Counted from the first letter of the stretch, positions 46,601 to 57,902 are shown. The stretch is 64,000 nt of DNA from Cricetomys ansorgei (GCA_026225945.1 JAMJFZ010003746.1:3108501-3172500); one strand, 5' to 3'. Made by a program: numbers and translations. The notes: a model not told the origin generated them from the sequence alone.

Positions 46601-47244
46601 ATAAATCTCTGGACTTGAAATTTGTGGGAAAGTTTTAATTTTCATTTTTCTGGTTTTCTTTCTCATATTGAGCAAGCTTTGCCAAGTACTGTTTTGTTTG
46701 GCACTGATAATTTACTCTAAATGTTCAAATCATTGGCAAAGACCCTATCGTTTTAACTTAATCTGCAGGACTAGTAGTTACAAAAGTGCAAGCATTCTAA
46801 ATACCATCTACTGGGTACCCTTCTTTCCTTCCAAACTCACCAGAAATATTTCTGGACTTTGTGGGTTGCTTTTCTGTAAAAGCTGGGTTAGAAGAGTTGG
46901 TTGCCTGTTTGCCCTTCTGCCTTGGAAAGCCCAAAGAGTCAAGCCTAACAGTTTATCAACTATTACCTCTGAATCCCTACCCATACTCCTACACTTCTCT
47001 TGTTGAGAAAGTGTATCTCACTAACCCTTTTTAACTGGTTCTGTGGATGTTTTTCTTAGCGTCTAGTCTATCGTGTTGAATGACATGTTCTACTTGACTT
47101 CAAAACTTTCACTTCTCGAGTTTCCTATATTAGCAAAGTACAATTTTCTTAAAGAACACTTAATTCCTCATTCATTTGAGTGCTAGGTTTATAAGGGATT
47201 TCTGCCTCTGATCATACATACATCTAAGTAATTTTAAAATTGTT
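46601..47244. other. Unique intron, no feature seen
   Basis: A 112-codon open frame at 46668-47006 has no domain or splice signals that fit the gene. Regarded as chance. Confidence 0.45.
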
Positions 47245-47470
47245 TTTCTTAGAATTATTTATTTTGTTTCATGTGTATGACTGCTTTGCCTGCATGTCTG
47301 TATGTTTATCATGTGTGTGCCTGGTGCCTGAAAGGTTGAGAAAGGAGTGTCAGATCCCCAGAACTGGAGTTATAGATGGTTGTGAGCCACCATGTGGGTG
47401 CTGATAAACCAAACCTAGATCCTCTGCAAAAGCAGCAAATGGTCTTAAATGCTGAGCCCAATCACGCCAG
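47245..47470 (-). repeat. B2/B3-type SINE
   Basis: ATTTTGTTTCATGTGTATGA, TGTGCCTGGTGCCTGAAAGG, GGTTGTGAGCCACCATGTGG and GCAAAAGCAGCAAATGGTCT. Confidence 0.8.
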
Positions 47471-48375
47471 TGCCTCCAGTAAGTTGTAATACATTTCTAT
47501 AAACAAAGTAAGAACAGTATCCATAAACCAGGATTTCCAGCTAATCACCTGATTTTGCTCTCTGGCTACAAGTCAGGAAAACAATGTGAAAGTCAATTTG
47601 AATTGTCCTATTTTCCGTTTCCTCTCTACATCCCAAGAGAACGTAACATATTCAGCTAGCAAACTGGCTATAAAAGGGACCTATCATACAATGGTTGTTG
47701 GAAAATACTGACCCAGTGTCACTGAGAAATTAAAGTATAAAAGCTGAGGAAAAGGGGAATAAATCTTATGCTAAACGATTAAAAAATCCTCCATCTTTTT
47801 AAATGTGCTTCAGGTCATAGCACAATTTTTAAAAAGCAGAAGTTTTAAGATAAATGCTCAAATGCTCTGCCAGAACTAGGATTCAAGCATGTAACCTAAC
47901 TGTCTACAGTAAATTAGGGAGAAAGCTCAGGTCTGACAGTGCGTGATGCCAACAGGACCAGATGGTTTGCTTAAATCACAAGCTAATAAACTTTTACACA
48001 AAACAAAAAGCGAGCAAATGATGACTCAACCACAGACTATTTTCCTTAGGAGAGAGAAGCAATGGGGATCCTCCAGCGCTAGCAAAGTCTGCATCTTATT
48101 TCCCATCATCCTCTGCTCTACAACAAACAGCAAAGGACACTTTGTAGTTTTAATGTTATTTATGCAGAATCTTGGTAGGACCTCCTTGGAAGAATTAAGT
48201 CTGCTTTAAAAAGAAGAAAATGACTAGAAGAAAAAGGAGTGGCGAAAAAAAAAAAAAAAAAGGTGAAGAACAACCCTCAAAATTATATACCAGCTAAGCA
48301 GTCATAATAAAAAGCAGTAACATGAGAAGCCTATTAGTTTTCTTGATAAAATTCTAGACTAAGACTCAAGATGTC
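47471..48375. other. Unique AT-rich intron, no feature seen
   Basis: No gene, RNA or recognisable repeat, apart from an A18 run at about 48245-48261. Confidence 0.45.
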
Positions 48376-48490
48376 ACCAGACATGGTAGTACAGACCTTT
48401 AATCCCAACACTCAGCGACAGAGGCAGAGGAAGAGAATCTCTTTGCCTTTGAGGCCAGTTTGATCTACATAGAAAGGGCTATCTAGAAAA
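48376..48490 (+). repeat. B1 SINE
   Basis: ACCAGACATGGTAGTACAGA, CCTTTAATCCCAACACTCAG and TTTGAGGCCAGTTTGATCTA. Confidence 0.85.
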
Positions 48491-48839
48491 GATTCAACAT
48501 GTTTTATAATTTGGTGGTGATGGGGACACAAAAAAGTACATAGTTCAAGCTGAGAAACATTTCTGAAATATTAATTAGAAAAGACAGACACAGATACATA
48601 TACACGAAGACACAGGAAAACACACACACACAAATATTTTACCAGCCTCTCTTAACAAACCACCTTAGGTTTCTTATAGTTGCTGTAAATGAGAATTTTA
48701 ATTTTTAGTTCTTAACAGAACTTTATGCTACTATTTACACTACAAATTACTTTCCCAATATTTCTTCTTGCTAATACAGGGTACTTCTTTGACTAGTAGG
48801 ACAATATTACATTGTTTGACCTCTCGGAAAGGCCTTGTT

Positions 48840-49020
48840 CTGAATCTTTCATGTGTATTGTTTTGTTAAAACTTCACACTGATCCTATGGAGCATTGTTA
48901 TCATCATTATATAGGTTACATTATCATGTAACTTCTATGGAAGAAAAAGGTACAGGTGCTAAAGTTCTTTGCCAGAGGAAGCAGTTGATTCCCACCTGAC
49001 TCCGTCTTACCCCCAGTAAG
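48840..49020 (-). repeat. MIR-like ancient SINE
   Basis: TTGTTAAAACTTCACACTGA, CCTATGGAGCATTGTTATCA and TTTGCCAGAGGAAGCAG follow the MIR complement order. Confidence 0.55.
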
Positions 49021-49705
49021 CTTGCTCTACTAAAAATGCATCAGCCCTCATGAGAAGCACTCTCCAACAGTCTTCTACAATTGTATATATTTATTTATTC
49101 ATGAGCATGTTTTGCTATCCAACAAGGCATCTTTCTTCCATTATTCTGCCCACCAAAATATTAAATACTACCAAGTGCCATAAACAATATAATGCATCGA
49201 AGACTACAGTTACCAATTATAAAACTTAACTGTAAACCAAGAATGCTATGGAAAAAACTGCAAGATACCATAGGAATGCATAGGCCAGATCAGAGAATAA
49301 AGCATTATAGCTGTCCCCTGTATACAGTTAAAATGCCACAGGAAAGCACACTCTGATAAAGTTAAAGGATCAAGATATCTGAAGCTCCAGAACAAGGAAA
49401 TAAGGATGCCAGTGTGACAAGAGAGGTGAGAATGAACAAAGAAGGATGTTGGGCTGGGTTAGGAGATTTTACCTTAGTCTGAAATGTTAACAGAAGGGTA
49501 ACAAATCTAGTAGAGGAACAATGATTTAGAAACTTAATTATTAGAACGACAGGCAAGACATTGAAGCAGAATAGAGAGAGAAATAAAGGCAAGACTAATG
49601 GATTAAGATGAAGCAAAAAGTGATAATGAACTACAATCAGAAGGAAGTGGAAAAGTGTATGTCATAAACACAAGGCAGGGAAGCCCAAAGAATGAGAGTA
49701 AGATA
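49021..49705. other. Unique AT-rich intron, no feature seen
   Basis: No gene, RNA or recognisable repeat was found. Confidence 0.45.
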
Positions 49706-49713
49706 CTTTAGTG

Positions 49714-49919
49714 CAACAGTTGACAACCCGTGGGTCGTGACCCCTTTGGAGGTACAGCCACCCTTTCCCAGGGGTCACCTAAGACCATCTTCATATCAGA
49801 TATTTACATTACGATTCACAACAGCAGCAAAGTTACAGCTACAAAAATATTTTATGTTGGGGGTCACCACAACATGAGGAACTGTATTAAAGGGTTGCAG
49901 CATGAGGAAGGTTGAGAAC
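49714..49919 (+). mobile_element. URR1-like hAT MITE, copy 4
   Basis: An exact 8-bp duplication CTTTAGTG lies at 49706-49713 and 49920-49927. The 5' end is CAACAGTTGACAACC and the 3' end AGGTTGAGAAC lacks the last few bases. Contains GTGGGTCGTGACCCCTTTGG and GGGGGTCACCACAACATGAG. Confidence 0.95.
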
Positions 49920-49927
49920 CTTTAGTG

Positions 49928-51689
49928 AGTGAAGGTGGAGGTAGACTAGATTAAAACAAAGTTTAGGGTGCCTGGGCTGGAACGAATACACTGGCAGCAA
50001 AAGCCAGTGGTCACATTATACATGGTTATGACACAGATATTCTCACTAAGGTCTTCAACGAAAACCTTCAATGCTACAGCTGAATGTCATGAGCCTTAAA
50101 GAAGGCGGACTTCTTAAAAGAATGTGACAATAAAAGGGCTTGAACATCAATGGGAACAAAACACATAGGAATCCTACAACTAACAGCCAAGGTTAAGAAC
50201 AAACACTTCACACCTGGGAAGGAGATTATTCAGGCAGAGAAGGGGGGTTGGGAGGGATAATAATCAAGAAGGAAGTTAAGATTGTATGCGTTAGGGCGTG
50301 GCACAATGAGCATCTGATGAAGATGAAAAGACATGCTGATATACTTACGAAAGCAAACATGGGAGAGATGAAAAGGTACTGGAGAATGAAGTTAAGAAAG
50401 CACAGCCCAACAGGGAAAGATACTGTAAAAGAGCTTCACAAACAGAGGGCTGATTTCCAGGACAATGTCTAATGAATTTACCTTCACTAATTTATCAAAG
50501 AGAGTCACCAGTCCCAGTGGATCAGAGGCCATCAAAGGGATTTAATTTTGCATACTTTCCATCTAAAGGTACAGGTAACTTAGGAACATTTATGTTTTCT
50601 ATTCTGTTCACTGAAATTTCTGTTCAAGAAATTTCCATTTGAGTATTGACATATGCTTATGGTAGCAGATATTAGCTTGTTAGATGTCAGACAGTCAGAT
50701 ACATTGTAAAGGATCCAAATATGAGTCAAAGGCAACAACTCTAAAGAAACCACCTTTTCATAATAAAATTTTGAGTCTTGTTAGATTTCTTAACTTTTAT
50801 ACATTGCTGCACTTCACCATTAAGGGAACAGTGTCATAAGTTGTGACCCCCCCCCAAAAAAAAAAGAAGTCAGTAAATGACACTTAATGACCATGCTCAC
50901 TGGGTGAAGAATTTACGAAATACTTTTGCCATCTCTAAAGTACATCATTTCTCTAACAGCCAGTGAATTCTATGTATCTGCACAGCGAATCCTGGCTGGG
51001 TGATGGCAGAACTGTTCTCTGGTTGACTACACCTTCACTGGTGTTGCTTTCGAGCTTCAGGTAATAGTCTGTAACTGAAGACAAATTTAAAAAGAGATAG
51101 AAAACATGTCAGTGTGAATGAAATGCTTCTTTTCAAGTAACCTCAATTTTCCTCTTTTTTTTTATTTTTTAATCAAGTCAGAGGGCTTAGGTAGGCAAAT
51201 CCTGTAATAATCACTCAGCACTCCTAAGTGAAGCCTGGAGAGGCAGTCGTCAATAAAACCAGGGCACAGAATTTTCAAAACAGTTATCACCTGCTGCCTG
51301 GACTGTGTCACCAGGGTTGGTACGAAATCAGAAGAAGGGAAATGCCTAATTGCTGACAACTCAATTTCAGTAACTTTTGAAGGCATAACATCCAAAGAAA
51401 AACGACAGAAATCTGGGTTAATACACTGGGTTAATAAACTACTGTTTCAGCAGACTGGCTTTTTGTTTGCTTGTGTGTTTGTATGATTAAGTAGCTTCTA
51501 TTATCTGATTGCTTCAGCAACAAACAGGTTCACAAGGCTCAAGTAAAATAATAAAGTTGTAGTTTTCTATACTTCTGGAATAAAGGAGGTTATAAATAAC
51601 GTAAGTACCAGACCACAATTTCTTTCTCAAGAAGCACTAAGAAAAATATAGCAATTACTATTTTTTAATTAAAAATACCCCTTTGTTTT
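49928..51689. other. Unique AT-rich intron, no feature seen
   Basis: No gene or RNA. C9/A10 homopolymers lie at about 50847-50866. Confidence 0.45.
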
Positions 51690-51790
51690 GGTGAGGGGCA
51701 TTCCATGGCATACATATGGAAGTAGAAGGACTACCTGTGGGAGCTAGTTCTATGACCTATGACCTTCATATGTATGCTATCACAAATGTT
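51690..51790 (-). repeat. Possible B3 fragment
   Basis: GGTGAGGGGCATTCCATGGC and ACTACCTGTGGGAGCTAGTT loosely resemble the complement of the B3 body. Weak. Confidence 0.35.
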
Positions 51791-51917
51791 CCCCCATACA
51801 AAAATAAATTGAATAAATAAAAAAATTGCACAATTTTTTAAAAATTAAATGTAGCCTATTAAGCACAATGTTAAAAAAAAAAAAGTAGTCTTTTAAAAAG
51901 TAGTAGTCTATTAAAAA

Positions 51918-52100
51918 CTGGGGCTGGAGGGATAGCTCAGTGGTTAAGCGCACTGACTGCTCTTCCAAAAGACCAGGGTTCAATTCCCAGCACCCACATG
52001 GCAGCTCACAACTGTCTCTAACTCCAGTTCCAGGAGATCTGACATCCTCACACAGACATACATGTAGGCAATACACCGATGTACATAAAATAAAATAAAT
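51918..52100 (+). repeat. Young B2 SINE with 9-bp target duplication
   Basis: GGGGCTGGAGGGATAGCTCA, GTGGTTAAGCGCACTGACTG, AGCACCCACATGGCAGCTCA and a (AAAAT)n tail with few differences from B2. TATTAAAAA at 51909-51917 and 52101-52109 flanks it. Confidence 0.95.
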
Positions 52101-52109
52101 TATTAAAAA

Positions 52110-53179
52110 ATATTGTAATCCTATTTCTCATGCAGAAAAAGAAGAAATAAATATTGAAAACCCTAATGTCAAAGTTATCAACAAACGACAAAAGTATGAT
52201 CCAAAAGGAAATAAAATCAAATTACAAAAAGATTATCATATTAATGGGACATTATATTACATGACATTATGATGCTATAAAAGGTTCTTAATTCATACAT
52301 ATTTATGTTTTTACAAACCATTTACTTTTCCAGTTGAGGACCAGCTGTTACCTGAGACTTTCATGCTAGCTTCCACCAGCTAAAATAGCAAGCAACAGGT
52401 GGCTAGAATTTTGTACATTCATTCTCTGAGGCACAGATTTTCCTACTCTTAAAGTCGGGTTAAAGATAATCATGATTTCCAAGTTTTATTTATGCTTTAC
52501 AACTATAACCTTTTAAAATCAAGAACTAATGCAAGTTACTTCAAAGTAAAATGCAAGTTAGCTATTCTAAGTATTTAAATATATAGCTGAAATTATAGTT
52601 TTTCTGTTTAGATGACAAAGTGCTTTAGTAAATGCAGCTCAAACAGAATAAAATATTCTAAAATACTGCTTTGATAGTTATTGCAAAAATCATGAAAGTG
52701 CTACTAACCTCCAGGATATTCAGTTAATAGAACGACACTGCAGTCCTCGGTGTACAGGCACAGAGGTCAGAATGAAATTCCATCGACTCACTCATTAATG
52801 AAACAGAATTAAGTCACTTAGATGTTCATTTAATGCCACTGTTTACCCGGCAAGTTGTCGCTATCAAAGCCACATTAGCACACAGACATAATTCCTCTAC
52901 CTAGAGAGCTCATATTCTCCTACTAGGGGAAAAAAATGGATGTATTTTCAAGTAATATACCAGCTATACATCGTATAAAGAGCTAATAATTACAGAGATA
53001 AGTGAAAAGAACCATTCAAAAACCCTACAAAGACACATTAAGGTAGACCTGAAAGGTCACAGAAGTTCTACAGAAGTAAGATGTGTCCAGACTAGTGGTA
53101 AGAACAGAGACACTGCTTCAAGCAGAGAGCTCTCACACTCTAAGAAATCAAACCATTCTGTGCTATTCTGTGAGAGGAC
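52110..53179. other. Unique AT-rich intron, no feature seen
   Basis: No gene, RNA or recognisable repeat was found. Confidence 0.45.
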
Positions 53180-53298
53180 CAGTGAACACAGAGGCTCATT
53201 TTCTGCCCAGATGTGTTGTTTAGGTGATTAAATAGTGTGAAGAAAGCACTTGTCTCAGGAACTGGCAGACAACAGATCATCAGTAAATATTAGTCTCT
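53180..53298 (+). repeat. MIR-like ancient SINE
   Basis: TTTAGGTGATTAAATAGTGT, GAAAGCACTTGTCTCAGG and ATCAGTAAATATTAGT resemble the MIR 3' half. Confidence 0.55.
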
Positions 53299-53479
53299 TG
53301 TTTTAAGAATAAGCTGTACATTTTGTAAATCATGTTTCAAGTAATGGGTCACATATCTAGGGAGTGAATAAAGTTTAGTCCATGGAGGTGGAATATATTC
53401 TTAGTTACGTGCATTTCAAGTCAGCTGGAAAGAAGCTGTAAGTAGAAGGTACTAACACCAAGTCAGAGAAGAGGGCAGC

Positions 53480-53665
53480 GGCTGGGAGAAATGCTCAGCC
53501 AGTCAAATACCTGTAGTGCAAGCATGAGGATCTGAGTTCCATCCCAAGAACCCAGGTTAAAAACAAAGCTGGGAGTAGTGGGTGGCACATGCTTGTAACC
53601 CTAATGCCAGGGAGTCAGACAGTTTGATTGCTGGGGCTCATAAGACAGCAACCCTACCTTAACCA
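53480..53665 (+). repeat. Composite tRNA-B1 SINE
   Basis: A tRNA-like head (GCAAGCATGAGGATCTGAGT) joined to a B1-like half (GCTGGGAGTAGTGGGTGGCA, TTGTAACCCTAATGCCAG). Confidence 0.75.
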
Positions 53666-53975
53666 GGTGCTTCTAAGAGGAGATGACATCAAGTCAAAAT
53701 TAATAGACAAAGAATGTCATTAGTTATGAATAAAGGGGACAATCAATCAGAAAGACCAAACAATTATAAACATATATGCTCCAAATGTTGACATACTCAA
53801 TTTCATAAATACTGTTAGACATTCAGGGACACTAAAGTACTAAAGCTACCACTGAAGCTACTGCAGCTATAAAGGGATGCTGTGAGCTACCTATATCTGC
53901 CTTGAAGTGGGCACTTATTTACCACAGCTAATTTCCTTAATTCCCAGTAACAGTCACTGAGCTATTCTTACCTGG

Positions 53976-54368
53976 TGTCCTGGTTAGTTTTATGTCACAT
54001 GACGCACTGGAGTCATCTGAGAAGAACCCTCGATAGAAAAAATATGCCTGATTTGCCCGTAGGCAAGCAAGCCTATAGTGTATTTTCTTAATTACTGATT
54101 GATGTGGAAGGGCCCAGCCAACTGTGTGTGGTACCACCCTGTGCAGGCAGTCCTGGGATTCTATAACAAAGCAGGCTGAGCAAGCCAGGGGTAAGCGAGC
54201 CAGTAAGTAGCACCCCTCCACGGCCTCTGCATCAGCTCCTGCTTCCAGATCCCTGCTCTGTGTGAGTTCCTGGCCTGATGGACTGTGAGGTGGAAATGAA
54301 CCCTTTCGTACTCAAGTTGCTTTTTGGTTATAATGTTTTATTACAGCTATAGAAACCTAAGAAAGACA
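53976..54368 (+). repeat. Rodent MaLR-like LTR, better copy
   Basis: GGAGTCATCTGAGAAGAACC, CTTAATTACTGATTGATGTG, AGCAGGCTGAGCAAGCCAGG, GTAGCACCCCTCCACGGCC and TTACAGCTATAGAAACCTAA. Same family as 8035-8361. Confidence 0.7.
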
Positions 54369-54471
54369 TTTAACAGCACTGATTATTCTCTCACATACAC
54401 TAGGGGAAGAGTGCTACAAAAATTAAATGTATGGTATTTGTGTTAGGTAGATTTAAAACCTCAACTCATGG

Positions 54472-54662
54472 GCTAGAGAGATGGTTCAGCGGATAGGAGC
54501 ACTGACTATTCTTCCAGAGGTCCTGAGTTCAATTCCCAACAACCACATGGTGGCCCACAACCATTTATAATGGGATCAGCTATCCTCTTCTGGCATGCAG
54601 GTATACATGCAGATAGAGCATTTATATAAATAAAGTAAATAAGTCTTTAAAAAAAAAAAAAA
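54472..54662 (+). repeat. B2 SINE with A-tail
   Basis: GGGCTAGAGAGATGGTTCAG, CTTCCAGAGGTCCTGAGTTC, AACAACCACATGGTGGCCCA, CCTCTTCTGGCATGCAGG and a 15-A end. Confidence 0.93.
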
Positions 54663-55309
54663 CTCAAGTCACATTCTGAAAATGGGAACCCAGATTACAG
54701 CTTTCATTGACCAATCCTTCCATTTACAGCTCCTATCTTTACTTATTCTAATAAAGAGTCAAAAGCAAGCATACAGAGACTTAACAGAGAAGTGGAAGCA
54801 TATAAAACAAATGTCATGAACAGCAATGGCAGAACCTTTCAAGTTACCACAAGGTTGAGACAAGGCAATCTGGCAGTGGAGTGCCACCATATCTATATCT
54901 ATACTGTTCAAATACGATATTAACTTAAAAGATCTTTGAACAAAACATACAAAATAAGCTATTTTCTGAGGCATGTTTGTGTTCTCTCATTTACATCCAA
55001 AGCTGGGATTATCCACAGTCATGTTGCAAACATGCGAAAAGACAAGTTGCATGTTATCTCAGTAACATGTTTTATTTGCTTTTATATATGAATCATTCCT
55101 AAATTACTTCAAAGACCGCAACATTAACATGAGCCAGCCCTTACACAGTTATATTTCAGTCATTATGTAAGTCTAAATACTAATACTTGATGAAGTAGTT
55201 TCGAAACCCGGTGAACAGTCAGCATGTACAGCTCACGTTAAACTACACTGGTTTTACCTTGTGTTTGTTTACCCCGCAGCATTGCTAGTAGCTACATAAA
55301 GTCGCAGAC
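54663..55309. other. Erc1: Intron immediately after the 132-bp exon (transcript sense)
   Basis: No repeat recognised. As the flank next to a candidate cassette exon, it is where splicing regulatory elements would lie; I did not identify any specific site. Confidence 0.45.
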
Positions 55310-55441
55310 CTGTTTCTCAGCACTGGTCCTGGCTGATTCCTCTTGTGCCAGCACCATTTCACGCTCTGCAGTTATCTGTACACTTTCTCTCAGTGCTTCC
55401 TCCAGCTCTTCAATCCTGTCATCCTTCTTACGGAGACTGTC
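55310..55441 (-). CDS. Erc1: Erc1 coding exon (132 bp), coiled coil, cassette candidate
   Basis: An internal ERC1/ELKS exon. Minus-strand acceptor TTTTCCAG ends at 55442; donor CAG|GTCTGC at 55309-55304. Exactly 44 codons in phase 0 on both sides: begins DSLRKKDDRIEELEEALRES, contains AEREMVLAQEESARTSAEKQ at the end, and joins in frame to VEELLMAMEKV of the next exon. Leu/Ile/Val at 3, 10, 13, 17, 21 and 23 with charged Glu/Arg/Lys give a coiled coil. The gene's family protein acts as a scaffold at active zones and vesicle capture sites. From memory human ERC1 has Asn where this has Ser in ARTSAEKQ, and ERC2 lacks a counterpart of this block, which supports ERC1. The donor departs from GTRAGT at +3, +4 and +6, so skipping, which keeps the frame, is plausible. 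Confidence 0.96.
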
Positions 55442-56353
55442 CTGGAAAACGATGAAGACTCAGTGAAGTGGGGTAAGCAGTTAACTTAAGGAGTGCCTAC
55501 TCATCAAGGAAGAGCTATTTAATTATTAGACATGCTTCTCTTCAGAAGCAAATTGAGGCCAGAAAGACACCTCCATAGAATAAAGAATTGAACAAAGGAA
55601 GAAAAGAAGTAAAGGAAGCTGAAAGCTGTTGTTAAGCGCACAGGATCAAGTTAGTAAAGCAAGACAGGCATGACGGAGTTGCTCTCTGCAACAGAGAGAA
55701 GGGAGCTACCGGTGTGAGACGGCATAAGGAGGAAGAGATTGACTACTTGAAAATGCAAAGCTGTTTTTAAAAGCTACTGCTTAAACTAGGCTGAAATCCA
55801 GCTCAGGTGGAGCCTCTACTTCTACAGCACTAGCTCCTCCTCTGGGAGCTCACACCTGAACGACAGACTCCATCTTCATACAGACAATTTCTGACAAATT
55901 TCTTTTTAAAAATGAAGATGCTTCCTAACATTTCATGAAAATGAAACCTTCTCTTCTCATCATAAAAATTGAAAACAAGTATATATATATTTATTTGAAT
56001 ATGAATGAGCAACTTAGTTAAGCAAGTAAGACACTCTAAAAGTTTAAAATGTTAACTTCCCATCCACACAACAGAATCTAAAGAACTACCAGTCTTTAGG
56101 ACCCCAAAGACAGTATGGGGGTAGAAAAGACAAATGAGGAAGCCAAGGAGAATGGAACTTGTGGATTCACCAAACTATTCTAAGTACTTTCTTTTCAAAT
56201 TCTTTAAGAACAGAGGATTAGGAACACAGTATTGCCCTGTATTAAAATACGAAAATGAGTAGCAAGGTTTGCCTGGATGTTGACAGGAAGAGTAAAAGCA
56301 AGCCCTCATATCTCAGTATACTGTCAACTCAAAATAAACTAAAGAACCGAAGC
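55442..56353. other. Unique AT-rich intron, no feature seen
   Basis: No gene, RNA or recognisable repeat was found other than a short (TA)n at about 55979-55990. Confidence 0.45.
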
Positions 56354-56355
56354 TA

Positions 56356-56490
56356 AAGCCAGGTGTGGTAACTTCTACCTAAAAACAGCACTCATGAGGC
56401 CGAGGCAGGTGGGTTTCCATGAATTCGAGGCCATCTTGGACTACAGTGTGAGATGTTGTCTCAAAAAACAAAAACAAAACAAAACAAAAA
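56356..56490 (+). repeat. B1 SINE
   Basis: AAGCCAGGTGTGGTAACTTC, CATGAGGCCGAGGCAGGTGG and TTCGAGGCCATCTTGGACTA, with an AACAAAAC-type tail. Confidence 0.85.
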
Positions 56491-56687
56491 AAAGAGGCAA
56501 GAGGAAAAAAAGAACAAAACAAAACTAAGAAACTATTGCTGGGGGGAAGCTTTATGATATTGGGTTGGGGAAAAGTTTTTTTTTTTTTAAATAAAACCTC
56601 AAAAGTGCTGGCAACAGAAACAAAATCAGACAAATAGGATTACCTCAGACAGTAAAAATCTCTACATTACAGCAAATATCAAAATAG

Positions 56688-57227
56688 CAAAGTAATACTT
56701 ATAGAAGAAAAAAATTTTCCCAACTAAGTATCTGACAAGGGTTAATATCCAAAACACCTAAGAACAACAGCAAGAAAACAATCCAATTCATAAAGAAGTA
56801 CAAAAGAGATGCATAAGTATCTAGAAAGAAAACATAAAAATGACACACAATTTTGAAAATGAAATCATTAACATCAGTAGTCACTGGGGAAATGTAATTA
56901 GAAATCACAAAGAGTACCTTGCTCCTTTTAGATTTACTATAAAGAGTCTTAAGAAGTGAATACTTATGAGGATGCAGACAAGGGCCCTCTCTTAGACATT
57001 ATGTCAAACAGAATGGTGGCTCCTCAAAACATTAAAAACTGAACAACTCTATGACTCAGCAATTCCATTCCCAGGGTATTTAAATGAAAGGAAATTGGTG
57101 GGTTGAAGAAGCATCTTGGTTAGGTTTACTATAGCACCGTGTAGCAGCACATGGCTAAACAACAGTCGAGACACAGAATCAACCTAAGTGTCTATCAATA
57201 AATGAATGGATTAAGAAAATATGCTAT
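56688..57227 (+). mobile_element. L1 ORF2 C-terminal fragment, part 1
   Basis: AACAGCAAGAAAACAATCCA, ATTAACATCAGTAGTCACTG, TTTAGATTTACTATAAAG, TTCCATTCCCAGGGTATTT and AGTGTCTATCAATAAATGAA trace the end of L1 ORF2. Many frame breaks, no continuous ORF. It is interrupted at 57228 by a SINE-containing insert. Confidence 0.85.
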
Positions 57228-57558
57228 CTTCACGCCAGTGAGATGGCTCAATCAGTAAAGCTAGACAACTTGAGTTCAATTCCCTAGAACGCACATAAAA
57301 GTAGAAAAAACTGACTCCACAAAATTGTCCTCTGACTTCCTCACAGGCACATGCTATGTCACAAATGCCTCCCCTCTAAAATATTAAACAACAATAATAA
57401 TAATAATAATTTTAAAAATTTCTCCATGCAAGCCTAACTCAAATTATATGGCTTTCTATCTTTCTCTTCTCTATCTTCCTAGTCTGGGCAACTGCCAATG
57501 TTTATGGCTTGCCTGCTTTTAAAATTGTTTTTAAGCTCATTTTTTCTCTTATAGAAAA
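57228..57558 (+). mobile_element. 331-bp insert in L1: B2/B3 SINE plus extra 3' segment
   Basis: GAAAATATGCTAT (57215-57227) and GAAAATGTGCTAT (57559-57571) bracket it with 12 of 13 bases matching. The left part is a SINE (GTGAGATGGCTCAATCAG, TGAGTTCAATTCCCTAGAAC, TTGTCCTCTGACTTCC, tail of AAT units to about 57412). The remaining roughly 145 bp are not SINE and are pyrimidine-rich. The extra segment could be a 3' extension of the inserted transcript or an independent insertion. Confidence 0.75.
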
Positions 57559-57790
57559 GGAAAATGTGCTATATATACACAACGGGAATACTATCAACCA
57601 CCCCCCCAACACACGGGAGGTGGGGGATTCCCTTATTTTCCACAATGAAGATAACTCCAGAGGACATCGGGTTAATTGAAATAAGCTAAGCACATAAAGG
57701 TAAACTGAACATACGCAATCTAAAATAGATTCTAAATGACTAAGTAGATATAAAATGACTTCACAGATGTAGAGTATACGATAGTAGTTA
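57559..57790 (+). mobile_element. L1 ORF2 3' end, part 2
   Basis: Resumes the L1 order with TGTGCTATATATACACAAC, GGGAATACTATCAACCA, then AATTGAAATAAGCTAAGCAC and AGTAGATATAAAATGACTTC (3'UTR-like). Together with part 1 it forms one interrupted element. Confidence 0.7.
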
Positions 57791-57902
57791 TATGAAAAAC
57801 GTTTGCCTTGCTTTCTTTTAACATCAAGGGTAGTTAGTTAATCCAGCAAGGATTTTTAATTCCTAAACCTTGTCCTTCCTCTTTGGGTAGTTAGCTAATC
57901 AT

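Larger units (their letters stand above)
41713..55309 (-). other. Erc1: Complete Erc1 intron (13,597 bp)
   Basis: It lies between the weak GTCTGC donor of the 132-bp exon and the ATAG acceptor of the 161-bp exon. It contains B1/B2/B3 SINEs, a long GGAA/GAAA microsatellite about 2.2 kb before the acceptor, one hAT MITE, and MaLR and MIR remnants. No further exon was found inside. Confidence 0.9.

Noticed and set aside
51918..52100. tRNA gene
   Set aside because: A- and B-box-like sequences belong to the B2 SINE head; no cloverleaf.
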